This document shows, one piece after another, positions 9,168 through 18,504 of a stretch of DNA of 64,000 bases. The notes under the pieces were generated by a model. That model worked only from the letters and a program-made list of their open reading frames with translations, had not been told where the DNA came from and did no database searches. Numbering within the stretch: the stretch's first letter is position 1; every line of letters begins with the position of its first letter. Made by a program: the position numbers and the translations under genes. This DNA comes from Neisseriaceae bacterium (GTDB lineage: Bacteria > Pseudomonadota > Gammaproteobacteria > Burkholderiales > Neisseriaceae), in the NCBI GenBank assembly GCA_017991555.1, contig JAGOQM010000004.1:199550-263549 (forward strand), read 5' to 3'.

Positions 9168-9857
9168 TTAAGCGGTTTTTAAAGCGGTTTCGATAGACTG
9201 TTTTAAACCGTCATCGATGTTTAAAGCCTGTTGCAGCTGGTTTAAATAAGCTTGTTCTTGCGCGTTGGTGCCTTCGCTGGCGCAGGCGGCTAGGCTGGCC
9301 ACGTAAATTTCGGTGGCCAACTGGGGGGTTGTGGCCAAGGCCGTCAATTCGGGCAGGTTCACCGGCTGGTTCAGAATTTGCTCAACCCAGGCCAGTGCAA
9401 ACGGATCGCTGGTGTGTTGTTTGGCCTGATTGAAGATGGCCTCACGTTCGGCTGCGGCAATCACGCCATCGGCTTTGGCGGCGTTGATGACGGCCAATAG
9501 CAGCGCCATGCTGCGCTTGCTGGCTTCTTCTGTTGTCGGGACTGGGCTGGCGGTTGGGGCTAGATAGGCTTCTGGCGTGCCGGTGCCTGGCTGGGCCACC
9601 TGGCCTTTGTTGGCGCTGTAGTTTTGATAGGCGCGATAGGCGAGGGCCGCTAGGGCCGCGCTGCCGCCAATTTTGGCGAGGCTATTGGTGCGCTTACCGG
9701 ACAGCCAGCTGCCCAGCATGCCCCCGCCGATGCCGCCGAGTAGGCCTTGTAGTAAAGGGTCTAAGCCTGTGTTAGGAGTGCCCGTGTCATTGTTGGGTTT
9801 TTGAGTCATGTTGCGTGCGGCGGCTAAAACTTGATCAAATAGGCCTTTGGTGTTCAT
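9168..9857 (-). CDS. DUF533 / TerB-like protein (YebE family)
   Basis: This 229 aa protein has a low-complexity Asn/Thr/Gly-rich N-terminus, a glycine-rich hydrophobic stretch (LLQGLLGGIGGGMLGSWL) with a second one (IGGSAALAALAYRAYQNY), and a C-terminal all-helical domain (about 120-229: SMALLLAVINAAKADGVIAAAEREAIF). That domain resembles the TerB fold used by DUF533/YebE proteins. I use the ATG at 9857 because AGGAGC at 9863-9868 (complement strand) fits it; the in-frame codon at 9884 has no such site. Probably inner-membrane associated; function unknown. Confidence 0.8.
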   Translation of the reverse strand: MNTKGLFDQVLAAARNMTQKPNNDTGTPNTGLDPLLQGLLGGIGGGMLGSWLSGKRTNSLAKIGGSAALAALAYRAYQNYSANKGQVAQPGTGTPEAYLAPTASPVPTTEEASKRSMALLLAVINAAKADGVIAAAEREAIFNQAKQHTSDPFALAWVEQILNQPVNLPELTALATTPQLATEIYVASLAACASEGTNAQEQAYLNQLQQALNIDDGLKQSIETALKTA

Positions 9858-9919
9858 GTTGTGCTCCTGCGTTAGGTGGGGCATCTCAGAGAGAATGGGG
9901 GTTGATGGGGCTGGTTCGG

Positions 9920-10876
9920 TTAGGGCTGGGTGACGATGAGCTTGCCACTGTTGCGGTTTTGAGCCAAGTCCTCTAAGGCTTTAGGGGTGTCTGCCCAAGT
10001 GTAGATTTGATCAATGTGGGTGGTCAAAGTTCCGGCCTCGATGGCGCTGATGAGGCTGGTAAAGTCTTGATTTAAGCGCTGCTTCACCGACAGTGGTTGG
10101 CTGCGTAAGGTCGAGCCGATGATCTGCTGGCGTTTCATCAGTAACGCGCCCAGATTGAGGGGGGTTTTGTGGCCGCCCATGATGCCAATAAACACCATTT
10201 TGCCATCCAGGTTCAGTATTTTTTGGTTGGCCTCAAAGTAAGAGGCGCCAACCGGGTCTAAAATGAAATCCACGCCGCCGTCGGCTTTAAGGGCGTCGGT
10301 TTGTTGGCACCAGTCATCGGCCAACCAGGCTTCATCCACGCCTTGTGCTGTGAGGTAGGCCAGCTTGTGCGCGGAGCGGGTGGTGGCCAAAACGTAGGCG
10401 CCGCAATGCTTGGCGTATTGGATGGCGGTGCTGCCGACGCCGCTGGCACCAGCGTGAATTAAGACTCTGTGGCCGGCTTGAATTTGGCCCAGGTGCTTTA
10501 AGTTTAACAAGACCGTTAGCCATGCCTCCGGCAGCGCCGCCGCTTGGGCCATGCTGAAGTTTTGGGGGAGGGGCAAGGCCATGCTTTCGTCAATGACCAC
10601 GTATTCAGCATAGGCGCCCCCAGCCACGAGGCCAAACACGGCGTCATCGACCTTAAAGCGGCTGTCGGCGGGGACCTGTACCACGGTGCCGGCCATCTCC
10701 AAGCCCAAAATGGGGCTGGCGTCGGCCGGGGCAGGGTAACGCCCTTCTTTTTGAGCCAGATCGGCCCGATTAAGCCCGAAGGCCTGAACCCGTACCAAGA
10801 GTTCTCGACCTTGTGGTTGTGGGGTGTCGGCTTTGCCTAAAACCAACTCTTGATTGTGTACCAACCATGCTTGCAT
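9920..10876 (-). CDS. Zinc-independent NAD(P)H:quinone oxidoreductase (MDR superfamily)
   Basis: A 318 aa medium-chain dehydrogenase/reductase. The N-terminal GroES-like domain (PQGRELLVRVQAFGLNRADLAQKEGRYP) is followed by a Rossmann domain with the VLIHAGASGVGSTAIQYAKHCGA nucleotide motif. The structural zinc cysteines of alcohol dehydrogenases are absent, which fits the quinone oxidoreductase (QOR/PIG3-like) subgroup reducing quinones or enones with NADPH. It is divergent from the copper ATPase gene, with 70 bp between the starts. Exact substrate unknown. Confidence 0.85.
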   Translation of the reverse strand: MQAWLVHNQELVLGKADTPQPQGRELLVRVQAFGLNRADLAQKEGRYPAPADASPILGLEMAGTVVQVPADSRFKVDDAVFGLVAGGAYAEYVVIDESMALPLPQNFSMAQAAALPEAWLTVLLNLKHLGQIQAGHRVLIHAGASGVGSTAIQYAKHCGAYVLATTRSAHKLAYLTAQGVDEAWLADDWCQQTDALKADGGVDFILDPVGASYFEANQKILNLDGKMVFIGIMGGHKTPLNLGALLMKRQQIIGSTLRSQPLSVKQRLNQDFTSLISAIEAGTLTTHIDQIYTWADTPKALEDLAQNRNSGKLIVTQP

Positions 10877-10946
10877 GAGGCGTCCTTTCTAAGTGTTCGT
10901 ATTTCATTAATGAGCGAAATCAGGCAAAACAGCGTACAATTGGCGC

Positions 10947-13382
10947 ATGGAAAAAATATGCTTTCACTGTGGGCTAGACGTGCCCGAATCATTGGATTTA
11001 CCCATTCACATTGAGGATGAATCCCATCCAGCCTGCTGTGCTGGCTGTCAGGCCGTGGCCCAGAGCATTATTGATGCAGGGTTAGGCGCGTATTACACCC
11101 AGCGCACGCAAGACGCGCAAAAAGCCGCCTTACCGCCCGATGACGTGATGGCCCAACTACGACTATATGACCTTGCGGAGGTGCAGTCTAGCTTTGTGTC
11201 GGTGAAAGAGGGCGATCGACGTGAGGCGTTGCTGATGCTCGAAGGCATCACCTGCGCTGCCTGCGTGTGGCTGATTGAACAGCAGCTGTTGCGCTTGCCT
11301 GGGGTGATCAACGTTGAGCTTAACTTTACCACCCATCGGGCCCGAGTGCTGTGGGATGAAGGTCAGGTCAAACTGTCGGACATTCTATTGCGGGTGCAAA
11401 GTACCGGTTATACGGCGCATCCCTATGACGCGATGCGCTTTGAAGAACAGGCCAAGAAAAGCCGCAAGCAGGCCTTAACCCGGTTGTGGGTGGCGGGGCT
11501 GTCGATGATGCAGGTGATGATGTATGCGGTGCCGGTGTACATTTCGAAAACCGGCGAAATCGAGCCTTCGTTTCTGTGGCTATTGCATTGGACCAGTCTG
11601 ATTTTGACCTTGCCAGTGGTGTTGTATTCGGCCACACCGTTTTATCAGGGTGCCTTGCGTGACCTTAAAAACAAGCGCGTGGGCATGGACACGCCGGTGG
11701 CGATTGCCGTGTTGTTGTCATTTTTGGCCAGTTTTTACGCCCTCATTACCCAGGTTGAGCACGGCATTTATTTTGATTCTATCTCCATGTTTGTGTTCTT
11801 GCTGTTGGGGGGGCGCTACCTCGAGCAGATTGCCCGACGTAAGGCGGGGGACGCCACTGAGCGCCTCATCAAGCTGGTGCCGGCCTTTTGCCATCGGTTG
11901 GTGGATTACCCACACAGCCAAGCCATTACCGAAGGCCTTGTGGCCAAGGCGGTGGTGGGCGACGTATTGCTGGTGAAAGCGGGCGAAGTGGTGCCGGTTG
12001 ATGGCATCGTGCGCGAGGGTGAAGGACAGGTAAACGAAGCGATGCTGACCGGGGAGAGCCGTCCGGTGGATAAGGCCGTCGACAGTCGCGTCACCGCGGG
12101 CACCTTAAACCTACACAGCCCCTTGGTGATTGAAACCGAAAAAACCGGTGACCAAACCCGTTTGGCCGGCATTGTGCGCCTGCTGGACCAGGCCCTAGGG
12201 CAAAAACCCCGCTTGGCCGAGTTGGCGGATCGTTACGCCACTTGGTTTGTGGCCTTGCTGCTGCTGGTGTCGGTGCTGACCTTCCTCGGTTGGACCTATT
12301 ATGTCGACGCCGAGCGAGCCCTCTGGGTGACGGTGTCGTTGTTGGTGATTAGCTGCCCCTGTGCGCTGTCTTTGGCCACGCCTGCGGCGTTGGCCGCCGC
12401 CACTGGCAACCTGGCCTCGCAGGGGCTGTTGGTGAGCCGCTCGCACGCGTTGGAAACCATGGCTCAGGTGACAGACGTGGTGTTTGATAAAACGGGCACC
12501 TTAACCCACGGCCAGATGAGCGTGCGGGAAGTGCTACCGTTAGGGGCGCTGAGTGCCGATCAGGCCATGCTCATCGCCGCAGCCTTAGAACAGCAGTCGG
12601 AACACCCGATTGCCCGAGCCTTTGTCGGCCCAGAAGGACAGCGCTTACCGCTGGTGACGCAACTGGTCAATACCGCAGGCCAAGGCCTAACCGCGATGAT
12701 TGACGGCGTGGCTTGGCGCATTGGGCGGGTTAACTACGTGGCTCAAAGTGCGGGGGCGGTGCCCGCCGCTTTGGCCCAATGGGCGCCGGAGGCCACCATT
12801 GTGGCCCTTGGCAATGAGCAGGGTTTTCAGGCCGCATTCGCCTTAGACGATGTGGTGAAAGACAGCGCGGCAGCGGCGGTGGCGCATTTGCAACAGCAAG
12901 GGCTACGCGTGCATGTGCTCAGCGGCGACCACGTCAGTGCCGTGCAAAAGCTGGCCAGCAGCATGGGTTTAGATGACCACACCGCCGAGGCCACCCCGGA
13001 AGACAAGCTGGCCTACGTGACGGCCTTGCAAAGCGCGGGGAAATCGGTGTTAATGGTGGGTGATGGCATCAATGATGCCCCAGTGTTGGCCAAAGCCAAC
13101 GTGTCGATAGCCATGGGCAGCGGCGCCGATGTCGCGCAAGAGGGGGGCGACATGGTGCTGGTGAACAACGATTTGGCGCTGGTGGCGCAGGCCCATAAAG
13201 TGGCCAAAAAAACCCGCTTGATTATTCGTGAAAATTTGATTTGGGCGATGATGTACAACCTAGTGGCCATGCCTTTGGCCATTATGGGGGTGGTCACGCC
13301 TTGGATCGCCGCCTTCGGGATGGCGTGTAGCTCATTGCTGGTGTTGGGTAATGCGCTGCGTCTGTTACGTAAACAGCAGTAG
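10947..13382 (+). CDS. ccoI: Copper-translocating P1B-type ATPase, CcoI/FixI-like
   Basis: An 811 aa heavy-metal P-type ATPase. The N-terminus carries a cysteine-rich segment (CFHCGLDVP and HPACCAGCQAV) typical of FixI/CcoI proteins. It is followed by an HMA domain with TCAAC near residue 102, eight predicted membrane helices, the TGES actuator loop, the CPC metal motif near 470, the phosphorylation site DKTGTLT at 514-520, and GDGINDAP. FixI/CcoI-type pumps export Cu(I) to the periplasm for assembly of cbb3 oxidase, whereas CopA-type pumps detoxify. The cysteine-rich front argues for the former. No ccoNOP genes lie alongside it, so the role is inferred from domain architecture. Confidence 0.88.
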   Translation: MEKICFHCGLDVPESLDLPIHIEDESHPACCAGCQAVAQSIIDAGLGAYYTQRTQDAQKAALPPDDVMAQLRLYDLAEVQSSFVSVKEGDRREALLMLEGITCAACVWLIEQQLLRLPGVINVELNFTTHRARVLWDEGQVKLSDILLRVQSTGYTAHPYDAMRFEEQAKKSRKQALTRLWVAGLSMMQVMMYAVPVYISKTGEIEPSFLWLLHWTSLILTLPVVLYSATPFYQGALRDLKNKRVGMDTPVAIAVLLSFLASFYALITQVEHGIYFDSISMFVFLLLGGRYLEQIARRKAGDATERLIKLVPAFCHRLVDYPHSQAITEGLVAKAVVGDVLLVKAGEVVPVDGIVREGEGQVNEAMLTGESRPVDKAVDSRVTAGTLNLHSPLVIETEKTGDQTRLAGIVRLLDQALGQKPRLAELADRYATWFVALLLLVSVLTFLGWTYYVDAERALWVTVSLLVISCPCALSLATPAALAAATGNLASQGLLVSRSHALETMAQVTDVVFDKTGTLTHGQMSVREVLPLGALSADQAMLIAAALEQQSEHPIARAFVGPEGQRLPLVTQLVNTAGQGLTAMIDGVAWRIGRVNYVAQSAGAVPAALAQWAPEATIVALGNEQGFQAAFALDDVVKDSAAAAVAHLQQQGLRVHVLSGDHVSAVQKLASSMGLDDHTAEATPEDKLAYVTALQSAGKSVLMVGDGINDAPVLAKANVSIAMGSGADVAQEGGDMVLVNNDLALVAQAHKVAKKTRLIIRENLIWAMMYNLVAMPLAIMGVVTPWIAAFGMACSSLLVLGNALRLLRKQQ

Positions 13383-13405
13383 AGGTTTAACCACAAAGGA
13401 AAAAA

Positions 13406-14146
13406 ATGAGATTCGAACAAAAAGTCGTGATGGTGACGGGCGGTGCCGCGGGCATTGGTTTGGCCACGGTGCAGCAGTTTGCCAAAGAGGGCGCGCAGGT
13501 GATTGTGTGTGACATGAACCCAGACGCCATCGACGTGGCGGTGTTGACCTGTCAGGGCTTAAGCGGCAAGGCCGTGGGCATGGTGATGGACGTCACCGAC
13601 ACCAATCAAATCGCCGCCGTGCGCGAGCAGGTGCTGCAGCAGTTTGGGCGCTTAGACGTGTTGGTGAACAACGCCGGCATCGTGATGGACGCGCAGCTGT
13701 CTAAAATGACCGAAGACCAGTTTGATCGCGTCATCGACGTAAACTTAAAGGGCACTTATAACGTGACCCGCGCCTGGATCGACGTGTTTTTGGCCCAGAG
13801 CAGCGGCGTGATTTTGAACGCCAGCTCGGTGGTGGGCGTGTACGGCAACTTTGGTCAAACCAACTATGCGGCCAGTAAATTTGGCGTGATCGGCATGACC
13901 AAAACTTGGGCCAAAGAACTTGGCCGTAAAGGCATTCGTTCAAATGCCGTGTGTCCGGGTTTTGTCGAAACCAGTATTTTAAAAGACATGCCAGAAGAAG
14001 TGATGGCCAAAATGGCGGCAGCGGTGCCGATGAAGCGTTTGGCCCAGCCTGAAGAAATTGCCAAAGTGTATGCGTTTTTGGCCAGCGACGACGCCAGCTA
14101 CATCAACGGTGCTGCTTTAGAAGTCACCGGCGGCCTCACCATTTAG
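13406..14146 (+). CDS. SDR-family 3-oxoacyl-(ACP/CoA) reductase
   Basis: A 246 aa classical short-chain dehydrogenase. It has TGGAAGIG (cofactor loop), NNAG, a catalytic Ser in LNASSVVG, YAASK (Tyr-x3-Lys) and PGFVET. The closest functional groups are FabG-like 3-oxoacyl-ACP reductases and PhaB acetoacetyl-CoA reductases; sequence reading alone cannot separate them. No phaA or phaC and no fatty-acid synthesis genes are nearby. It follows the copper ATPase by 23 bp with an AAAGGA ribosome site, so it may share that transcript, and a bidirectional terminator ends it. Confidence 0.85.
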   Translation: MRFEQKVVMVTGGAAGIGLATVQQFAKEGAQVIVCDMNPDAIDVAVLTCQGLSGKAVGMVMDVTDTNQIAAVREQVLQQFGRLDVLVNNAGIVMDAQLSKMTEDQFDRVIDVNLKGTYNVTRAWIDVFLAQSSGVILNASSVVGVYGNFGQTNYAASKFGVIGMTKTWAKELGRKGIRSNAVCPGFVETSILKDMPEEVMAKMAAAVPMKRLAQPEEIAKVYAFLASDDASYINGAALEVTGGLTI

Positions 14147-14170
14147 GCCAGCTGCTTCAAGCCGTCATGA

Positions 14171-14197
14171 AAAAGCCACCGCATTGCGGTGGCTTTT
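14171..14197. terminator. Bidirectional terminator between SDR gene and mtnP-like gene
   Basis: The stem AAAAGCCACCGC (14171-14182) pairs with 14186-14197 around ATT, between two convergent genes. Confidence 0.88.
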
Positions 14198-14219
14198 ATG
14201 CGTTTGGGCGCAGCAAGGG

Positions 14220-14966
14220 TCAACCTGCGGTCGTGGCCGGGGTGATTTGCTGTAGCAGCTGGCGAATTTTTAAAATAACCTCTTGCTCCTGCTGCGCAGG
14301 GCTGGCGGCTAGGGCATGGGTCACGGGGTGGCGGCCTGCGGCCCAGCCGACGATGCCACATAGGTGGACATAGGGTAGGCCCAGCTCTCGTGCGAGGGCG
14401 GCTTCAGGCATGCCGGTCATGCCCAATAGGTCGGCGCCATCTTGGGTGAGTTTTTTGATTTCAGCCTTAGTGGGCAGGCGCGGGCCTTGCAAGCAGCCGT
14501 AGACCGCTTCGGTGAGGATGGGCGTGTTGGTGGCCGTGGCCGTGGCCAAAATCAGACGGCGCATGGCCTTGTCGTACGGTTCGCTGAAGTCGACGTGGCT
14601 GACATGGTTGCCCATGCCTTCATGATAGGTGTGGTCACGATTGTAGGTGTAATCGATGATGTCGCTGGGCAAAATAAGGCTGCCGGGGGGCATATCGGCG
14701 TGGGTGCTGGTCACGGCACCAACCGAAATAATGCTGGTGACGCCGACTTCTTTTAAAGCCCACAGGTTGGCACGATAGTTAATCTCGTGTGGCGCAATGT
14801 TGTGGCTACTGCCGTGGCGGGCCAGGAAGACCACCTCATGATCGCCTAGGCGGCCAAATACCAGAGGGCAGCTAGGGTCGCCATAGGGCGTACGAATGAT
14901 TTGACGGTGGGTAATGGTGAGCTCTGGTAAACGGGTTAAACCGCTGCCGCCGATGACTGCAAACAT
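14220..14966 (-). CDS. S-methyl-5'-thioinosine/thioadenosine phosphorylase
   Basis: A 248 aa purine nucleoside phosphorylase-family enzyme that cleaves methylthio-nucleosides with phosphate to release the base and 5-methylthioribose-1-phosphate. It begins MFAVIGGSGLTRLPE, and SHNIAPHEINYRANLWALKEVGV and TGMPEAALARELGLPY are family segments. The upstream extension to 15098 lacks a ribosome site and is not needed: AGGAGTCTTACGT precedes ATG 14966. The length and motifs resemble the Pseudomonas methylthioinosine phosphorylase group, which would require a separate deaminase, but adenosine specificity cannot be excluded. It is divergent from the Mop protein gene. Confidence 0.85.
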   Translation of the reverse strand: MFAVIGGSGLTRLPELTITHRQIIRTPYGDPSCPLVFGRLGDHEVVFLARHGSSHNIAPHEINYRANLWALKEVGVTSIISVGAVTSTHADMPPGSLILPSDIIDYTYNRDHTYHEGMGNHVSHVDFSEPYDKAMRRLILATATATNTPILTEAVYGCLQGPRLPTKAEIKKLTQDGADLLGMTGMPEAALARELGLPYVHLCGIVGWAAGRHPVTHALAASPAQQEQEVILKIRQLLQQITPATTAG

Positions 14967-15096
14967 ACGTAAGACTCCTAAGAAGACGAGTTGATTGCTT
15001 ATTCTAGCAGGTTTATGATGTTTGTCATGCTCATTGATTTGGGTGGGCGTGGATTGTTGCCTATAATATGATTGATTAAACGGTTTAAGGAAAAAC

Positions 15097-15525
15097 ATGA
15101 AAACATCTGCACGAAATCAGTTTCACGGCGTGATTCAGGCCATTAAGGTGGGGGCTACCCACGATGAGGTGGTGCTGTCGATCGCCGATGAACAAACCGT
15201 GACCGCCGTGGTAACGCAAGAAAGCACGCAAGCGATGGGTTTGAGCGTGGGCAAAGCGGCGGTGGCTTTGGTAAAGGCCCCTTGGGTGGTGCTGTGCGCG
15301 CCCAACGATGAGTATGTGTATTCCACCCGCAATCAGTTTACCGGCAAGGTGGCGGGGGTCATTAAAGGGGCGGTGAACGCCGAAGTATTTATCGACGTGA
15401 GTGCCGGCTTGAGCATGGCGGCGATTGTGACCAACGACAGCATTGACCGCTTGGGCATTCAGCTCGGTGGTCAAGTAACGGCCATTTTCAAAGCGTCGCA
15501 CGTGATTGTGGCGGTGAAAAAATAA
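15097..15525 (+). CDS. Di-domain molybdate-binding protein (two Mop/TOBE domains)
   Basis: A 142 aa protein consists of two tandem Mop (TOBE) domains, residues about 4-68 and 74-140. Each starts with a matching opening (SARNQFHGVIQAIKVG and STRNQFTGKVAGVIKG), so the second is an internal repeat of the first. Proteins of this design (ModG type) bind molybdate or tungstate oligomerically and buffer it in the cytoplasm. No mod transport genes are adjacent. moaA, in molybdenum cofactor synthesis, lies 12 kb away. AAGGAAAAAC precedes the ATG. Confidence 0.9.
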   Translation: MKTSARNQFHGVIQAIKVGATHDEVVLSIADEQTVTAVVTQESTQAMGLSVGKAAVALVKAPWVVLCAPNDEYVYSTRNQFTGKVAGVIKGAVNAEVFIDVSAGLSMAAIVTNDSIDRLGIQLGGQVTAIFKASHVIVAVKK

Positions 15526-15632
15526 CGGTGGCGGCACGATTCGCGGCATTGATTGTGGGTTTAGGCTGACGATGATGCTGAAGATCATGCGATAATAAGG
15601 CATTCTTTCGTTTGTATAGGCTTGACCCCATT

Positions 15633-15854
15633 ATGACGCAATCACTGTCAAAAGACCCCTTGCACGGCATTACCCTTGAAGCCATGCTGGTGGAGCTACA
15701 CCAACTCTATGGCTGGGAAGGCCTGGCGGAGTTAATCAACATTAACTGTTTTAAAAATGAACCCAGTATTAAATCGAGCCTAAAATTTTTACGGCGCACG
15801 CCTTGGGCAAGGGCTCAGGTGGAAGCGTTGTATTTAAGAGACGCGGCCCGATAG
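15633..15854 (+). CDS. VF530-family (DUF2132) small DNA-binding-like protein
   Basis: A 73 aa protein with the core [22 protein letters not shown] and the [22 protein letters not shown] segment, which identify the VF530/DUF2132 family. The Vibrio member's structure was described as DNA-binding-like, but no cellular role is established. I take ATG 15633, since the longer frame only adds a TTG start. A strong terminator follows. Confidence 0.85.
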   Translation: MTQSLSKDPLHGITLEAMLVELHQLYGWEGLAELININCFKNEPSIKSSLKFLRRTPWARAQVEALYLRDAAR

Positions 15855-15872
15855 TCGAGGGGGGAACGCCGT

Positions 15873-15904
15873 GCGGCATGCTGAATCAGCATGCCGCTTT
15901 TTTT
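15873..15904 (+). terminator. Intrinsic terminator after VF530-like gene
   Basis: The 12 bp stem GCGGCATGCTGA (15873-15884) pairs with 15886-15897 and is followed by seven T. Confidence 0.9.
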
Positions 15905-16171
15905 GTGCGTGCATTTTGAAATCAAGGCGTTGGGGCGGTGATGAACGGGATGTTATTTAACGTTTGGTGTGATCGTGCGCCTGCCCCTAGTCGGGTGATC
16001 GCCAGTGTACATGGTGTTTCGCCGCTCGGTGGTGGTTGAGTCTTTTTGGCTGCTGGGCCGTTTTTTTATGCTTTTGATCCGTCAAAATGATGTTTTTCTT
16101 CATGTTTTATTATTTGTCTAATAAAAAGAAAGGATTAAAAGCGTTGGTTGAAATAATCATTGACTTAGCTC
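15905..16171. other. Intergenic region upstream of heme receptor gene
   Basis: No gene was recognised here. The right half becomes AT-rich and leads into the Fur-controlled promoter of the heme receptor. TTGACT at 16160-16165 is the likely -35 element. Confidence 0.5.
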
Positions 16172-16190
16172 AATAATGATAACGATAATG
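16172..16190 (+). promoter_or_regulatory. Fur box overlapping heme receptor promoter
   Basis: AATAATGATAACGATAATG is a close match to the GATAAT-repeat Fur consensus. It overlaps the -10 candidate GATAAT (16184-16189), which lies 18 bp after TTGACT (16160-16165). Occupancy by Fur-Fe(II) would block transcription when iron is sufficient. Confidence 0.85.
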
Positions 16191-16239
16191 CGATTGATTT
16201 TCATTTATCAATAATTCAACCTAACACAGAGACAGAGTG

Positions 16240-18420
16240 ATGAAGCAAAAGCAAATCAGTATTTTGGTCGGCATGTTGTGCAGCAGCGCGATGCCAGCCG
16301 TATGGGCCGCAGCAGCAGAGGCAAAGTTAGACGACGTGGTGGTCATTGCAGACCGTACCGAACAAAGTATTGATAAGACGGCAGCCAACGTCAGCGTCAT
16401 CAATCGTAAGGGGTTAGATAAGGCCGGTGCCACCGACATTCGTACTGCGGTGCGCTATGAGCCGGGCGTCGAAGTGAACCGAGACGCCAGACGGCAGGGG
16501 AATGCGGGCTACAATATTCGCGGTATTGATGGTAACCGTATCTTGATGATGATTGACGGGGTTCGCCTACCAGAAGCCTATACCGGCGGCGGCACCAGCG
16601 GTGCCATTTCTGGACGGGACATGATTGAGTTCGACACCCTGCGCCAAATGGACATTGTCAAAGGGCCTTATTCGTCTTTGTATGGCAGTGATGCCCTTGG
16701 GGGGGCGGTTAACTTTGCCACCTATCGGCCCAGTGATTTCGTGGATGAAGAAAAACCCTGGTATTTGGGCTTGAAGCAAAGTTACAACAGCGCCAATAAA
16801 GGTCATGCCACTACGTTGACGGCGGCAGGCCAGCAAGGCATCACCTCGGGCTTGTTGATGATGACCAAGCGCAAGGCGGATGAGTTTAAAAACCGGGGCA
16901 GTAACGACAGTCACTCTATTTTGCGCACTAAGCCTAATCCACAAGACATCAGCGGCCACAATATTTTGGCTAAAGGGGTGTTGGCTGAGGGGGCGCATCG
17001 TTTAGAGGCTTCGGCCGAATGGTTTAAGCGCACCACTGACACCGACATTTTAAACTATGACGTGAATACGGCGATGGCCCCAGGCAAGCTTGCCAATACG
17101 GCCGAAGATGAAGTACGTCGTCAGCGTTTGGGTTTAACCTATACCTACCAGCCTTTAGATCGGTTTTTCGATGAAATCGAAGTAGGGCTATCTCGCCAAA
17201 AGTTAGAAAGCAAAGACACCGCTAAAGAATATTTTGGCGGCAATGTGGCTCAGCGCATGGTGTTTTCTGATTATGATTTTAATCAGACCATCGATACCTT
17301 ACACGCTCAGGGTAAAGCCCGCTTTCAGCAAGGTAGCATCACGCATGCGGTGACCGCTGGCATTGAGTTAAAGCAAAACGAAACCGATCGTTTAACCAAA
17401 AAATACACCACACGGCCAGGTTCTGAGCCGGTGATGACCAGTAATAAAAAGACCTTCCCGGACACCAAGCGTAAAACCATCGGGGTGTATGTGCAAGATG
17501 CCATCACCTTTGAGAGTGGGGTTCGCCTAACGCCAGCACTGCGTTACACCTATGAGCGCATTACGCCCTACATGGACGAGGCTTATTTAGCCAGTACGCC
17601 CAACGTCATGCCGGAGCGCTTTTCTGACAGTGCGGTGTCGCCCAGCATCAGTTTAAGCGTGCCTTTGAGCCCAACCGATACCGGTTTTGTGACCTATTCT
17701 ACTGGCTTTAGAGCGCCCCCGTTTGACAGCTCAATGATGTCGATGGCGAATCAAATGGGCAGCATGTCGTACCAGATTCTGCCCAACCCTAATTTGAAAT
17801 CAGAAAAATCACAAAGTATTGAAGTTGGCTTACGCCATAAGAGTCAAGATTTTGAAGGTAAAGTGACAACATTCTATAACCGCTATCGTGACTTTATTGG
17901 GGTAGAGGATTTGGGTAAGCAAGTCATTGATGGACAGGCCTACGATACGTCTCGCTACGCCAATATTGGTAAAGTGACGACCTATGGGGTTGAGGCCAGC
18001 GGTGCGTACCGGATTGCCCATAACTGGCAGTTAAACGGTGCCGCTTCGTGGATGCGTGGCACCAATAAGAGTACTGATGCCCCGTTAGAAAGCGTGGCCC
18101 CGCCGAAGCTGATTCTAGGTGTGGGCTATGATACTGCGGTGTGGGGGGCAAACCTGGACTGGACGCTGTCGGCCAAGCATAAGCGCGTGTCGGATAAAAG
18201 TAAGTATGTCCAAGCGCCAGGGTATGGGATTGTTGATTTGACTGGCTATTGGCAGATTAACAAGCATGCCAAGCTCAATGTCGGCGTGTATAACCTAGGC
18301 GACAAGAAATATTGGGAATACTTAGACATCCGCAACTATGCTTTGAGCGGTGTGCCTTATTTGGACTTCAACAGTCAGGTGGGCCGTAACGTCGCCGCCT
18401 CACTACAGATCAAGTTTTAA
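16240..18420 (+). CDS. hmuR: TonB-dependent heme/hemoglobin outer-membrane receptor
   Basis: This outer-membrane TonB-dependent receptor imports heme. It is 726 aa from ATG 16240; the GTG three bases upstream is an alternative. A signal peptide (about residues 1-24, ending VWAAAAEA) is followed by a TonB box-like segment (LDDVVVIADR), the plug domain (NIRGIDGNRILMMIDGVRLPE) and a 22-strand-type barrel ending in aromatic F (ASLQIKF). The heme-receptor FRAP box is at 490-493 and NPNL at 516-519. The stretch between them has five Met and no His, although classical heme receptors carry a ligand His there. A Fur box precedes it and hmuSTUV follow. Confidence 0.93.
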   Translation: MKQKQISILVGMLCSSAMPAVWAAAAEAKLDDVVVIADRTEQSIDKTAANVSVINRKGLDKAGATDIRTAVRYEPGVEVNRDARRQGNAGYNIRGIDGNRILMMIDGVRLPEAYTGGGTSGAISGRDMIEFDTLRQMDIVKGPYSSLYGSDALGGAVNFATYRPSDFVDEEKPWYLGLKQSYNSANKGHATTLTAAGQQGITSGLLMMTKRKADEFKNRGSNDSHSILRTKPNPQDISGHNILAKGVLAEGAHRLEASAEWFKRTTDTDILNYDVNTAMAPGKLANTAEDEVRRQRLGLTYTYQPLDRFFDEIEVGLSRQKLESKDTAKEYFGGNVAQRMVFSDYDFNQTIDTLHAQGKARFQQGSITHAVTAGIELKQNETDRLTKKYTTRPGSEPVMTSNKKTFPDTKRKTIGVYVQDAITFESGVRLTPALRYTYERITPYMDEAYLASTPNVMPERFSDSAVSPSISLSVPLSPTDTGFVTYSTGFRAPPFDSSMMSMANQMGSMSYQILPNPNLKSEKSQSIEVGLRHKSQDFEGKVTTFYNRYRDFIGVEDLGKQVIDGQAYDTSRYANIGKVTTYGVEASGAYRIAHNWQLNGAASWMRGTNKSTDAPLESVAPPKLILGVGYDTAVWGANLDWTLSAKHKRVSDKSKYVQAPGYGIVDLTGYWQINKHAKLNVGVYNLGDKKYWEYLDIRNYALSGVPYLDFNSQVGRNVAASLQIKF

Positions 18421-18504
18421 TCAAAATGCCCTTGGGATGGTTGCTAATAAGGCAATAAAACCAAGGGCTTTGGTGTATTTTAAGGGCGAGAAAGGGAAAA
18501 ACCC

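Noticed and set aside
14967..15098. Extended N-terminus of the methylthio-nucleoside phosphorylase
   Set aside because: The 44 extra residues have no similarity to the family and would overlap the start of the divergent gene. A good ribosome site precedes the internal ATG at 14966.
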